NCBI GenBank assembly: GCA_038250235.1
Contig: JBBSCO010000055.1
Location: forward strand, 1-19,612
Reading direction: 5' to 3'
From: JAAUTS01 sp038250235
GTDB taxonomy: Bacteria; Verrucomicrobiota; Verrucomicrobiia; Methylacidiphilales; JAAUTS01
Length of the DNA stretch: 19,612 nt
Part shown: positions 7,636 through 15,617 of the stretch, in pieces
How the letters are laid out: the number at the start of each line of letters is the position of its first letter
Position numbering within the stretch: position 1 is the first letter of the stretch
Notes under the pieces: generated by a model
The model's input: the letters and a program-made list of their open reading frames with translations, nothing else
Told to the model about the DNA's origin: nothing
Databases searched by the model: none
Program-made: the position numbers and the translations under genes

Positions 7636-10422
7636 ATGGTTCTGGCTGAACGTAGTGCCATGTTTCCTGAACGTGGCCCAAGCTTTTTCGGCATTCTTGG
7701 GGCCTTACTCTTTGTCCTTGGAGCACCTCTCCCGCTACAGGCCCAGACAGCCAAAGAATTTCTCGATAATGGTTTTTTTGCTTTCAGCAGCCAGGATTAT
7801 GTCAAAGCGGAGGCCCAGCTTTCGCGTTTCGTGCAGGACTACGGAAAATCGCCGGAGGCTGCCGAGTGGATGGAACAGGCGATGCGTCTGTTGGCGGTGG
7901 CCCGTTTAAAGCAGGACAAGTTTGGCCCTGCGCTGGAAACCATGGAACGTTATCTGAAGGAGTATCCCCAGGGCAGCAAGGCAGAGGATTTTTCGTTCTG
8001 GATGGGGGTGTCCCAGTTGAGAAGTGATGACCCTGCCAAGGCGGATGCCTCATTTGCCAACTTTATCCAAAAGTATCCACAATCCCCCCGTCTGAAGGAC
8101 GCGCAGTTCAGCCGGGGCCTTTGTCTACTCCAGCAGGACAAATTCAAGGAAGTCGCCGAATACTATCCTCCCCTGTATGCGCAACTGAAACCGGAGCAGG
8201 CCTATCAGGCGCGGGTGATGAGCCTGTATGCCCTGATTGAGACGGCCAAACTGGACGAGGCTTTTCTTGCCTTGGGCGAAATTGATCCGCAATCGGAAGC
8301 GGCGGGGAAGATTGCGGCATACCACCTCCTGGCCTTGGATCTGGGTAACAAGCTGCTAGAAAAAGAAGACTACCGCAAATCCCTTGGAGTGTTGCAGCGG
8401 GTCTGGTCCAAGACAAGAATCCTGACCCGGCAAAAGGCACGCCTGGAAAAAATGAAGGCGGACATTGCCAGGTTGGGTTCGGCCCGCTCACCCGACGAGT
8501 CCTATGAACTGGTTGTCCTGAAGGATATGGCCGCCCAAGTGGAGAAAGAGGTCGCCCAGTTGGAGAAAATAGGTGATTACGACACGGCATTGCAGTTCCG
8601 GATCGGGCAATGTTTTTTTCAGCTGGAGCGCCCCCGCGAGGCCTATTTGAGCATGAAGGAAATGCTGGGCAGACTTCCGGACACAGAACTGCTGGCCTCT
8701 GCGAATTACACCATGCTGATCTGCCTGACCCGGATGGAGCGTTGGAACGAGGCTATTGCGGCAGCGACGGATTTCGAGAAGAGGTTTGCCAAGGCCAAGG
8801 AGTTGCCGAACGTTCTTTACCTGAAAGCGGAAGCCTATCAACGGCTTTATGACTACGCGAATGCCCACGTGGCATTCATGGAAGTTGCGAAACGTTTTCC
8901 TGATCACAGCCAGAGCGCGCGCTGCCGTTTTCTGGCAGGGTATGCACTGCTGATGCAGGACAAGAACAAGGAAGCATGGCAACACTTTGAAGACCTGCTG
9001 AAAAATCATCAGAAGAGCCCTTTTGTGGAACAGAGCCTCTACTGGCAAAGCATGGCCCTGCACTTCAACAAGGAGTATCCACAAAGCAGGGAGGCCTTTG
9101 CGGCGTATCTGAAAGCCTACCCCAAAGGAACGCATGCGGCCGATGCGACATACAGGAGGGCGCAGGCACTCTTCAACCAGAAGCTTTTTACGGAAGCCTA
9201 TAAGGAGCTGGAAGACTTCCTTAAAAAAAATCCGGGAAGTGCGCCGGAGGACGAGGCCTTGAATTTGTTGGGCGATGCCTACCTGGCCCTGGGCGAAGTG
9301 GATCGAGGGCTGGCCTCCTACCGGAAAGTTTCAAAGAGAGATGGAAAACTGTACGATTACGGGGTCTTCCGCTCGGGATTGGCTTACAAGGCGTTGGAGC
9401 AATATGACGTGATGGCCAAACATTTTGAAACTTTCCTCCAGGAGCGCAAGGAAAGCACCCGTGTGAGCGAGGCCCTGGCACAATTGGCCTGGGTGGAGAG
9501 ACGCCGGGAAAAACCGGAAAAGGCCCGTGACATTTATTGGGATGCGATCCGGCGTTATGGCAATGATCCGGAGGCCTTTGCGGTTGAGGATATGATGCGG
9601 ACACTTTCAAAAATGTACCGGACTCCCGAAGAAAAAGCGGATCTCATGAACAAATGGTCTGAACTGGGGGAACAAGCAAGGTCCGGACAGAAGAAAACCC
9701 AGCATGCCAGAACACTCTGGATCCGGGCGGCACTGGCCGAAAAAAACGAACCGGAAAAAGCAGCGGCATGGCGGCTGGAAATGGCCGGGGCGGCACCGGC
9801 GCGGGAATTGAGTCCACAGATGCTGGGGGATGCGGCGGATCAATTGAGATTGGATCAGCGTGCCGCAGAGGCGCAGGAATTGTATCAGACCATTCTCAGT
9901 TGGTATCCACGTTCGCTGATGAAAGATCGTGCCTACGCCGGACTGGGTTTGTTGGCGATGCAGCAGGGGAATGAAGTCAGGGCATTGGAGTATTTTTCCA
10001 AATTTGAAAAAGAAAGCGTCCAATCACCCCTTCTCGCCGATGTGCTCAAGGCCCGGGCGGGCTTGTATCTTCAGCGCGGACGCGAGGACGAGGCGGTGAA
10101 AGAGTTGGAGCGAATTCTGGAGGTCAAATCCGCCAAGGGAAGGCCCTGGGTGGAGGCGCTTTATCAGATTGGGGAAATCCGTTTGAAGCAGAATGATCCC
10201 AAGAAGGCCATTCCGTATTTTCAGCGTATCTACGTGATGTATGCGCGATGGTCGGACATGGTGGCCAAGGCCTATTGGCAGAGTGGACAGGCCTTTGAAC
10301 AATTGAATATGCAGACCGAGGCCATGAATACCTATCGTGAGTTTGTTGGTCAGCAGCACCTTGAAAATACCCCCGAGTATCAGAAAGCGCAGCAACGTTT
10401 GAAACGCGGGGAGGGGGCATGA
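7636..10422 (+). CDS. Large secreted tetratricopeptide-repeat protein, first gene of the ExbB/ExbD/vWA operon
   Basis: A 928-residue protein with a signal peptide (hydrophobic core GILGALLFVLGAPLPL, probable cleavage after LQAQ). The rest is almost entirely alpha-helical TPR-like repeats, with recurrent patterns such as AYxxLEDFLKKNPGS and spacing near 34 residues, similar to the YbgF/BamD type of repeat. It is predicted to be periplasmic or attached to the outer membrane and to act as a protein-binding scaffold; no enzymatic motif is visible. The start is uncertain: ATG 7636 and ATG 7660 are both in frame without a Shine-Dalgarno, and 7660 gives a more conventional signal peptide. The stop overlaps the next gene's start (ATGA), so translation is probably coupled. 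The context implies a structural partner of the proton-driven complex encoded downstream. Confidence 0.85.
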   Translation: MVLAERSAMFPERGPSFFGILGALLFVLGAPLPLQAQTAKEFLDNGFFAFSSQDYVKAEAQLSRFVQDYGKSPEAAEWMEQAMRLLAVARLKQDKFGPALETMERYLKEYPQGSKAEDFSFWMGVSQLRSDDPAKADASFANFIQKYPQSPRLKDAQFSRGLCLLQQDKFKEVAEYYPPLYAQLKPEQAYQARVMSLYALIETAKLDEAFLALGEIDPQSEAAGKIAAYHLLALDLGNKLLEKEDYRKSLGVLQRVWSKTRILTRQKARLEKMKADIARLGSARSPDESYELVVLKDMAAQVEKEVAQLEKIGDYDTALQFRIGQCFFQLERPREAYLSMKEMLGRLPDTELLASANYTMLICLTRMERWNEAIAAATDFEKRFAKAKELPNVLYLKAEAYQRLYDYANAHVAFMEVAKRFPDHSQSARCRFLAGYALLMQDKNKEAWQHFEDLLKNHQKSPFVEQSLYWQSMALHFNKEYPQSREAFAAYLKAYPKGTHAADATYRRAQALFNQKLFTEAYKELEDFLKKNPGSAPEDEALNLLGDAYLALGEVDRGLASYRKVSKRDGKLYDYGVFRSGLAYKALEQYDVMAKHFETFLQERKESTRVSEALAQLAWVERRREKPEKARDIYWDAIRRYGNDPEAFAVEDMMRTLSKMYRTPEEKADLMNKWSELGEQARSGQKKTQHARTLWIRAALAEKNEPEKAAAWRLEMAGAAPARELSPQMLGDAADQLRLDQRAAEAQELYQTILSWYPRSLMKDRAYAGLGLLAMQQGNEVRALEYFSKFEKESVQSPLLADVLKARAGLYLQRGREDEAVKELERILEVKSAKGRPWVEALYQIGEIRLKQNDPKKAIPYFQRIYVMYARWSDMVAKAYWQSGQAFEQLNMQTEAMNTYREFVGQQHLENTPEYQKAQQRLKRGEGA

Positions 10423-11366
10423 AGACTTTATTTATTTCAGGGATGGGATTGTTGCTATTGGGGACATTGGCAGGCGCTGTGGCAGCGGATATGCTGGTGT
10501 TGAAAGACGGGCAGAAAGTTTCGGGCACCATCCTGAAAACCGACGGTAAGACAGTGACGATGCAGCTTGTGGTCGGCGCAGGACAGGCGGAAATTCCCTA
10601 TCCGCTGAGCAATATTGCAACACTGCGTTTTGTAAACAGTGCGGAGGTGGAAGCCCTGCTCAATACCGGGGATACGGAGAAGCTGCCCGAATTGCAGCAG
10701 CTTTGGGAAAAACGTCTGCCTTATCTGAAACTTCCGGACAGCGACAGCGGGGATATCGGGTTAAGATTCATTCGATTGTTGTTATCCAAACAGACCAAAA
10801 AAGCGGCTGGTGAAGCGCTGGTCATCGCCAAGGTGGTGGAGGAAGGCGATTGGTCGGAGGCAAGACGGGGTGAAGCCACACGTCTCCGGCTCTCGGCTCT
10901 GGCGGCCACGGGCAAGGTGGAGGAGGCCATGGCGGAAGCGGAAAAAATCCAGAACATTAGTGGAATGGATGAGACGGCGCTGGCCTCAGCCCGTGTGCAG
11001 GCAAGGCTGGTGCAGGCGGATCTGGCTTTGCGGAAGCTGGTAGCGTTGGAAAAAGACTGGCCCAAATGGGAACAGATGCCGGACAAAAGCAGGGAGCGGA
11101 GGCTCTTGCTGAACACCTCTCTGGACGGCTTTGTTTTCCCTGCGGTTTTTCATCCGGAATTACGGCGTTTCAGTGCGGAAGGGCTCTGGAAGGCCTCGGA
11201 GCTGTATGTGCAGCTGGGACTGCCCGGGGATGCCCTGCTGCTGGCGGATGAGATCATCACCTGGTTTCCCGAACCTGAATTCAAGGGCAGGGCGCTGGAA
11301 TTGAAAAAGAAACTTGAAAAAGAAACGAAAAGCTTGAACGAAAAAGAAAAGGAAACGAAATCATGA
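10419..11366 (+). CDS. Secreted protein with N-terminal Sm-like segment and helical repeats, operon gene 2
   Basis: I do not recognise a named family. The 315-residue product starts with a signal peptide (about residues 1-23, ending AVAA). A short beta-rich segment DMLVLKDGQKVSGTILKT follows, resembling the small SH3/Sm-like module often found in secreted proteins of PVC bacteria. The rest is alpha-helical and alanine-rich, consistent with degenerate TPR or SEL1-like repeats. The C-terminus (from about residue 290) is very rich in Lys and Glu, with KEKE repeats. The gene begins with an ATGA overlap with the TPR gene and a good ribosome binding site (gggagggggc), and ends with an ATGA overlap with exbB. 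This strongly suggests co-translation and a shared periplasmic role with both. Confidence 0.75.
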   Translation: MKTLFISGMGLLLLGTLAGAVAADMLVLKDGQKVSGTILKTDGKTVTMQLVVGAGQAEIPYPLSNIATLRFVNSAEVEALLNTGDTEKLPELQQLWEKRLPYLKLPDSDSGDIGLRFIRLLLSKQTKKAAGEALVIAKVVEEGDWSEARRGEATRLRLSALAATGKVEEAMAEAEKIQNISGMDETALASARVQARLVQADLALRKLVALEKDWPKWEQMPDKSRERRLLLNTSLDGFVFPAVFHPELRRFSAEGLWKASELYVQLGLPGDALLLADEIITWFPEPEFKGRALELKKKLEKETKSLNEKEKETKS

Positions 11367-12211
11367 AAAGAAAAGCACTTAAAATGGCAGGGATTCTCTG
11401 CTTGACCTGGTTGGCAGGCCTCACGCCGGTTCCAGCCCAGAGCCCTGCGCCCACCACACAGGAAACGGTCAACGAAAAGGTGGCCGCGCAACAAAAAGAC
11501 AAATCACTGTTGGATGTCTACGGCGATGGAGGAATGTGGATGCACCCCATTCTGCTGACCTCCTTTGTGGCAGTGGCCGTGGGCGTGTTTTGTCTCGTTA
11601 TGCTGCGAAAATCGCGGATGATGCCCCCCGGACTTCTCTCTGATTTAAGGCAACTCATGGTGGGGCGCGAGGTTTCGCAGGCCTATCAGTTGTGCCAAAG
11701 CCAAAACAACCCGCTGGCGTCCGTGATGGAAGCGGCGCTGGCCAAGGCGAATTTTCAACTGCCCATGTACAACAAATCCTCCATGGAAGCGGCGGCGGCG
11801 GAGGCTTTATATGCTGAAGAAACGAAACTGGGGATCTGGGTCAATTATCTGAACGTGTGTGCGCAGATTGCTCCGATGCTGGGCTTGTTTGGAACCGTGG
11901 TTGGAATGATCGAGGCCTTCAACCAGCTTGCTGCGGGCAAGGCTGAACCCTCGGATTTGGCCGGCGGGATCGGGGTGGCCATGATCACCACGGCGGGAGG
12001 CTTGATGGTGGCGATTCCTGCCATGGCGGCCTACTTTTTCTTCAAGGGACAGCTCACCACCATCATGACCGACATGCAGAAATCCGCTTCACGCATGCTC
12101 GACCTCTTTACCGGTGAGATCAACCACGATGGAAGCCGTCCACCGACGGGTTATACAGGGCAGATTTCGGGTGGGGTGGTGGACGAGGCCAGATTGCGTG
12201 CCGGTCTGTAA
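11363..12211 (+). CDS. MotA/TolQ/ExbB-family proton channel, operon gene 3
   Basis: The inner-membrane channel subunit that couples the proton gradient to work in the envelope. An N-terminal signal-like segment (about 1-26) precedes a periplasmic stretch and TM1 (about 62-81). A cytoplasmic domain follows, then the conserved region QIAPMLGLFGTVVGMIEAF with Thr178, and ITTAGGLMVAIPAMAAYF with Thr209/Thr210. These correspond to the conserved pore threonines of ExbB/TolQ. The length of 282 residues with an additional N-terminal secretory segment is common for ExbB proteins outside the proteobacterial Ton system. It starts in an ATGA overlap with the preceding gene and is followed after 23 bp by exbD. 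The gene symbols exbB or tolQ are not assigned because the output partner is neither TonB nor TolA. Confidence 0.93.
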   Translation: MKRKALKMAGILCLTWLAGLTPVPAQSPAPTTQETVNEKVAAQQKDKSLLDVYGDGGMWMHPILLTSFVAVAVGVFCLVMLRKSRMMPPGLLSDLRQLMVGREVSQAYQLCQSQNNPLASVMEAALAKANFQLPMYNKSSMEAAAAEALYAEETKLGIWVNYLNVCAQIAPMLGLFGTVVGMIEAFNQLAAGKAEPSDLAGGIGVAMITTAGGLMVAIPAMAAYFFFKGQLTTIMTDMQKSASRMLDLFTGEINHDGSRPPTGYTGQISGGVVDEARLRAGL

Positions 12212-12234
12212 ACTCAGTGTAGGAAAAAAACGAC

Positions 12235-12642
12235 ATGATATTACGCCGCCGTCCCGCCGAGGATGCCAAGATCCAGATGACGCCCATGATTGACATGACG
12301 TTTCTGCTTCTCGTGTTCTTTATGGTGACGAGCAAGATCACCAAGGAGCAGAAGAAGCTGGAAATCAAACTGCCGACGGCCAAGACGGCGAAGCAGCCGG
12401 ACGACCTGAGCGGAAGGGAAATCATCAATATAGATGCGAAGGGACAATACTTCACCGGAGACAACCAGGTGGACCTGCCCCAACTTAAACGCTACCTGAA
12501 ACAGCGCCTGATTGATTATCCTCCTCTCAAGATCTCCGTGCGTGCGGATGCAAAAACTCCGGCCAAACAGATCAAGGAAGTAATGAAAGCGGCGGCGGAA
12601 GCGGGTGCGATCGAAGTAGTCTTTTCTGCCTATACAAAATGA
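12235..12642 (+). CDS. ExbD/TolR-family protein 1, operon gene 4
   Basis: Biopolymer-transport ExbD/TolR protein of 135 residues: a short cytoplasmic N-terminus rich in Arg, a single transmembrane helix and a periplasmic domain of about 95 residues. The motif MTPMIDMTFLLLVFFMV contains Asp20, equivalent to the proton-translocating Asp of ExbD. The periplasmic part has the usual beta-alpha pattern, ending in the conserved AAAEAGAIEVVFSAY region. It lies 23 bp after exbB with a modest ribosome binding site (aggaa). It is expected to sit in the ExbB pore, possibly together with the second ExbD encoded downstream. Confidence 0.92.
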   Translation: MILRRRPAEDAKIQMTPMIDMTFLLLVFFMVTSKITKEQKKLEIKLPTAKTAKQPDDLSGREIINIDAKGQYFTGDNQVDLPQLKRYLKQRLIDYPPLKISVRADAKTPAKQIKEVMKAAAEAGAIEVVFSAYTK

Positions 12643-12653
12643 AAATGGAGCTA

Positions 12654-12776
12654 TTAACGCAACGGCGCAAAGTATGGAAGGCGCAAGAAAATGGTGAAAA
12701 CAAGGGGTTAGGAAATTCTTTAAGTTTGAGTCCTGCGATCTTAAAAACCCGCGTCTTGAACCCGTTGCGTCTTGCC
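12654..12776. repeat. Dispersed 'ttaacgcaa' repeat, copy B, with an inverted partner, inside the operon
   Basis: Positions 12654-12687 match the copy at 2787-2820 at 26 of 34 positions and begin 12 nt after the exbD1 stop. A related unit in the opposite orientation lies at about 12749-12776 (gcgtcttgaacccgttgcgtcttg), whose reverse complement reads caagacgcaacgggttcaagacgc. The two halves enclose about 60 bp without a gene. Together they make the largest gap in the operon, between the two exbD genes. Confidence 0.55.
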
Positions 12777-12840
12777 CCCAATACCAATGGACCAGGTGTA
12801 TCGGCGTGTCATAGCTTCTAACTCGTTGCGATAAAATTTT

Positions 12841-13290
12841 ATGATCATTCGTAGACGGGAACCAGAAACAGCGGAAATCTCCATGAGCCCCATGATTGAC
12901 ATGGTGTTCCTGTTGCTGGTCTTTTTCCTTGTCAGCTCCAAACCGATCAAGCCGGAGGCGGATGTAGGCCTTAGCCTGCCGGGAACAGTGGCCCAGGAAG
13001 AGGTGTTGGAGCTGCCGGATGAGCAACGTATCCTGATCCGGGCGGACGGACAGGTGATCTTGAATGAAATGCTGATGGATGCGCCGCTGAGCAAAGAGCT
13101 TCCCCAGTTACTGGCGACGTTGAAGCGTTTCAAGGAAGCTGTGGAGGCGAACCAGGCCGAAGCGATGATCACACTGGATGCGGAAGATGAGGTTCCCCAC
13201 CAGCGCATTGTCGATGTGATGCATACCTGTGCGCTGGCCGGGATCAAGGGGATTACCTTTGCGACGGAAGATGAGGGAGAGGAGTTATGA
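12841..13290 (+). CDS. ExbD/TolR-family protein 2, operon gene 5
   Basis: A second, divergent ExbD/TolR protein of 149 residues. The N-terminus MIIRRREPETAEISMSPMID parallels that of the first copy, with the conserved Asp20 starting the transmembrane helix (DMVFLLLVFFLVSS). The periplasmic domain (about 38-149) is longer and has little similarity to copy 1 apart from the family pattern, so this is not a recent duplication. No Shine-Dalgarno is visible before ATG 12841, and the gene follows the repeat-bearing gap. It ends in an ATGA overlap with the vWA gene. Two different ExbD/TolR proteins per ExbB/TolQ is also the arrangement of the AglR-AglQ-AglS motor of myxobacteria. Confidence 0.92.
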   Translation: MIIRRREPETAEISMSPMIDMVFLLLVFFLVSSKPIKPEADVGLSLPGTVAQEEVLELPDEQRILIRADGQVILNEMLMDAPLSKELPQLLATLKRFKEAVEANQAEAMITLDAEDEVPHQRIVDVMHTCALAGIKGITFATEDEGEEL

Positions 13291-14327
13291 GCAAATCAAA
13301 CGCTGTTCTCCCTGAGCCGCCTCATAAGAAAAAGAAAAACCATTCGGTTCTTGTTTCCGTGTTATTGATCAGTATCGGATTGCATGTGGTGGCCGGTATC
13401 GTGGCCGGGGTTTATATCGTGGCCAAATGGCTGACGCCACCGGAGGCGACCTTTGTGGCCAAGAAGATGGTGGCGATCCCGCCCCAGATTATTGATCCGA
13501 AAATGGCTTCGGCGGAGTTGGAAGCTGCGGCACCGAAGCCGGCTTTGGATGAGAAGATTGCCAGTCTGCGTGAAACGGATTTTGCCCTGCCGGATATTCC
13601 CCAGATGCCGGTGGATCAGGTGATGGATTTTGACCCGTCTGCGGTCATTTCCGATTCGGCTGTGGGTCTGGGAACGGGTCAGGGAGGTGGCGGGGGCGGA
13701 GGCTCCGGAGGCGGGGGTGAAGGAACAGGCCTGAATTTTTTCGGGATCCAGACCCAGGCCAAGAGTGTCGTAATCGTGTTTGATGTTTCCTTGAGTGTGC
13801 TGAACAAAGCCCAGAAATCCGGAATTCCGATCACGAAGATCCAGGAGGAAACGATGAAGATGATTGATGGTTTGTCCATCAACACCAAATTCAATCTGGT
13901 GCAGTTCAGCCGTTTTTATCAGCCATTGGCGGTGGAGATGCAATCGCCGAACGAAGCCAGCAAGAAGGCGGCCAAGAACTGGCTGGAGAAGGAATTCAGG
14001 ACTGATGGCACCTTGCCGCGCTCCGTGCGCGGAATCAAAGCTCCGCAGGCCGGGGAGGACAACGGGATCTGTTTTGTGTTGGACGGCGTGTTGGCCATGC
14101 AGCCGGATGTAATCTTTTTGATTTCCGATGCCAGTTTCCAATCGGAGTTGAATCCCAGCCAGGTTCCATGGAAGGATGTTGAGGCCGTGGTCAAAAAACA
14201 TGAAAAGGCCGGGGTTGCGACCAAAATCAATTTCATCGGTTTTGAGATGAAGCCGGAAGACAAGAAAGAGATGAGAAGTCTGGCGCGTGGAACGGACGGG
14301 ACGCTGAAGGAGATAGGGAAAGATTGA
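13287..14327 (+). CDS. Single-span membrane protein with periplasmic vWA domain in the TonB/TolA position, operon gene 6
   Basis: The topology is TonB-like. A short cytoplasmic N-terminus with a KKKK cluster (about 1-18) is followed by one transmembrane helix (about 20-48), then an extended linker rich in Pro, Ala and Asp (about 50-128), then a Gly-rich hinge (about 129-148, GQGGGGGGGSGGGG). Instead of a TonB C-terminal domain the protein ends in a von Willebrand factor A domain (about 158-346). The MIDAS motif DVSLS is at 166-170, Thr242 or a neighbour may be the third metal ligand, and Asp281 lies in FLISDAS. vWA domains bind protein ligands through a metal ion. The start overlaps the exbD2 stop (ATGA), with ribosome binding site gaggag. 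I infer that this is the output arm of the ExbB/ExbD motor. Confidence 0.85.
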   Translation: MSKSNAVLPEPPHKKKKNHSVLVSVLLISIGLHVVAGIVAGVYIVAKWLTPPEATFVAKKMVAIPPQIIDPKMASAELEAAAPKPALDEKIASLRETDFALPDIPQMPVDQVMDFDPSAVISDSAVGLGTGQGGGGGGGSGGGGEGTGLNFFGIQTQAKSVVIVFDVSLSVLNKAQKSGIPITKIQEETMKMIDGLSINTKFNLVQFSRFYQPLAVEMQSPNEASKKAAKNWLEKEFRTDGTLPRSVRGIKAPQAGEDNGICFVLDGVLAMQPDVIFLISDASFQSELNPSQVPWKDVEAVVKKHEKAGVATKINFIGFEMKPEDKKEMRSLARGTDGTLKEIGKD

Positions 14328-14352
14328 GGGTAAAAAGCTGACACTTGAAAAA

Positions 14353-14382
14353 TTGAAATTCTGAAACAGAGCGGACAAATAT
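14353..14382 (+). promoter_or_regulatory. Candidate sigma-70-like promoter for the alpha/beta hydrolase gene
   Basis: TTGAAA (14353-14358) is followed after 18 bp by AAATAT (14377-14382), about 50 bp before ATG 14435. The -10 element is a weak match. The location, after the operon's last stop and before a functionally unrelated gene, is the main support. Confidence 0.25.
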
Positions 14383-14434
14383 TTTTGTTGTATTTAACTT
14401 TTAGTGGGTGCCTGGCGTCTTAACTTTAGTAACC

Positions 14435-15397
14435 ATGATCATTCGAATTGTTTCCCTTTTTGTTCTGGGGGCACTACAGTCACAGGCTAGTGCATACGAC
14501 CCTTTGACCCTTGCCCCAAGTCAAAAAATCAGCACGCAGGACGTCACTGTATACGACAAAACCCGGAACCGGGACATTCCCCTGCGGATTTATCTGCCAG
14601 TCAACTCAAAGCCCGCACCGGTGGTTCTTTTCAGTCATGGTCTGGGAGGTTCGCGGGAAAACAATGCCTATTTGGGACAGCATTGGTCGGGCCGGGGGTA
14701 TGTGGCTGTCTTTCTTCAACATGTCGGAAGTGATGAATCGGTATGGAAAGAAAGGGGACGGCTACAGGGCATGAAGGATTTAAAAGCTGCGGCCAATACC
14801 CAGAACTACCTCTTACGCACGGAGGATGTCCCTGCAGTGCTCAATCAACTCGAACTTTGGAACAAAACGGAAGATCACTTCCTGGCTGGACGATTGAATT
14901 TGTCGCAGGTTGGGATGTCAGGACATTCCTTCGGAGCGGTTACCACCCAGGCAGTCAGCGGACAAAAGGGGCTCAAAGATTTTACCGATCCACGGATCAA
15001 AGCCGCCATTGCTTTCAGCCCGAACGTTCCGGCCGCAGGCGATCCGAAACGGGCTTTCGGCTCGGTTTCCATTCCCTGGCTACTTATGACAGGCACGGAG
15101 GATTCTTCGACCCTTGGAAATGCCACACCCAAATCAAGACAGGAGGTGTATCCTGCCTTGCCGCCCGGAAACAAATATGAACTCGTTTTGTTCGGGGCCG
15201 AACACTCCGCTTTCGGGGATCGCGCCTTGCCGGGAGAGAAGGGGGGACGGAATCCCAATCATCATCGCATCATCCTAGCCTTGAGCACGGCGTTCTGGGA
15301 TGCCTATCTGCGTGGGGATAAGGAAGCCAAAGCCTGGCTGGACGGACCTGGATCCGCCTCGATTCTGGAGGCGCAGGATCGCTGGCAACGAAAGTAG
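14435..15397 (+). CDS. Secreted alpha/beta hydrolase (dienelactone hydrolase / PAF-acetylhydrolase-like esterase)
   Basis: An exported serine hydrolase of 320 residues. With ATG 14435 the protein begins with a signal peptide, MIIRIVSLFVLGALQSQASA; a GTG 27 bp upstream would add nine residues and a less natural N-terminus. The oxyanion-side motif LFSHGLGGSR precedes the nucleophile elbow GHSFG with Ser165. Candidate acid Asp223 lies in GTEDSS and the catalytic His257 in GAEHSAFGD. The fold and spacing fit the alpha/beta hydrolases annotated as dienelactone-hydrolase-like, chlorophyllase-like or PAF-acetylhydrolase-like; the natural ester is unknown. It follows the vWA gene by 107 bp with its own candidate promoter, so it may not belong to that operon. 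Confidence 0.85.
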   Translation: MIIRIVSLFVLGALQSQASAYDPLTLAPSQKISTQDVTVYDKTRNRDIPLRIYLPVNSKPAPVVLFSHGLGGSRENNAYLGQHWSGRGYVAVFLQHVGSDESVWKERGRLQGMKDLKAAANTQNYLLRTEDVPAVLNQLELWNKTEDHFLAGRLNLSQVGMSGHSFGAVTTQAVSGQKGLKDFTDPRIKAAIAFSPNVPAAGDPKRAFGSVSIPWLLMTGTEDSSTLGNATPKSRQEVYPALPPGNKYELVLFGAEHSAFGDRALPGEKGGRNPNHHRIILALSTAFWDAYLRGDKEAKAWLDGPGSASILEAQDRWQRK

Positions 15398-15414
15398 ATG
15401 CCCCAGCCACCATT

Positions 15415-15597
15415 CTATAGAGAATACGACTCCTCCGAAAATTGAGCTAAGACCCTGCTGGAGAGAGTGGCCGGGCGTCCTTCCCAGATAATGAGTCCCT
15501 CCTTGTTTACCAAAAGGGTTCTCCAGATTCGACCTTCGAGGGCGTAGGGTCGCGGAAGGGTGAGAAATACAGGAATGCTTGCTTGATCTTCTCGCAA
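15415..15597 (-). pseudogene. Possible C-terminal fragment of a thioredoxin/TlpA-like protein
   Basis: The minus strand holds a 60-codon frame with no ATG, opened by a TGA two codons upstream of its TTG. Its C-terminal half (RTLLVNKEGLIIWEGRPATL and onward) resembles the last strands and helix of thioredoxin-fold redoxins, where 'fLVdreGrivWrGhPa-l' is usual. The N-terminal CxxC part is absent. The fragment occupies most of the gap between the hydrolase and the SNF2 gene. It may be a degraded gene or a chance resemblance. Confidence 0.3.
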
Positions 15598-15617
15598 AAA
15601 TCAGGACTATTACAACG

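Noticed and set aside
13680..13730. Low-complexity Gly codon run as a possible sequencing artefact or frameshift
   Set aside because: The frame is continuous on both sides, with a TM/linker before and a vWA domain after. A Gly-rich hinge is a natural feature at this position.
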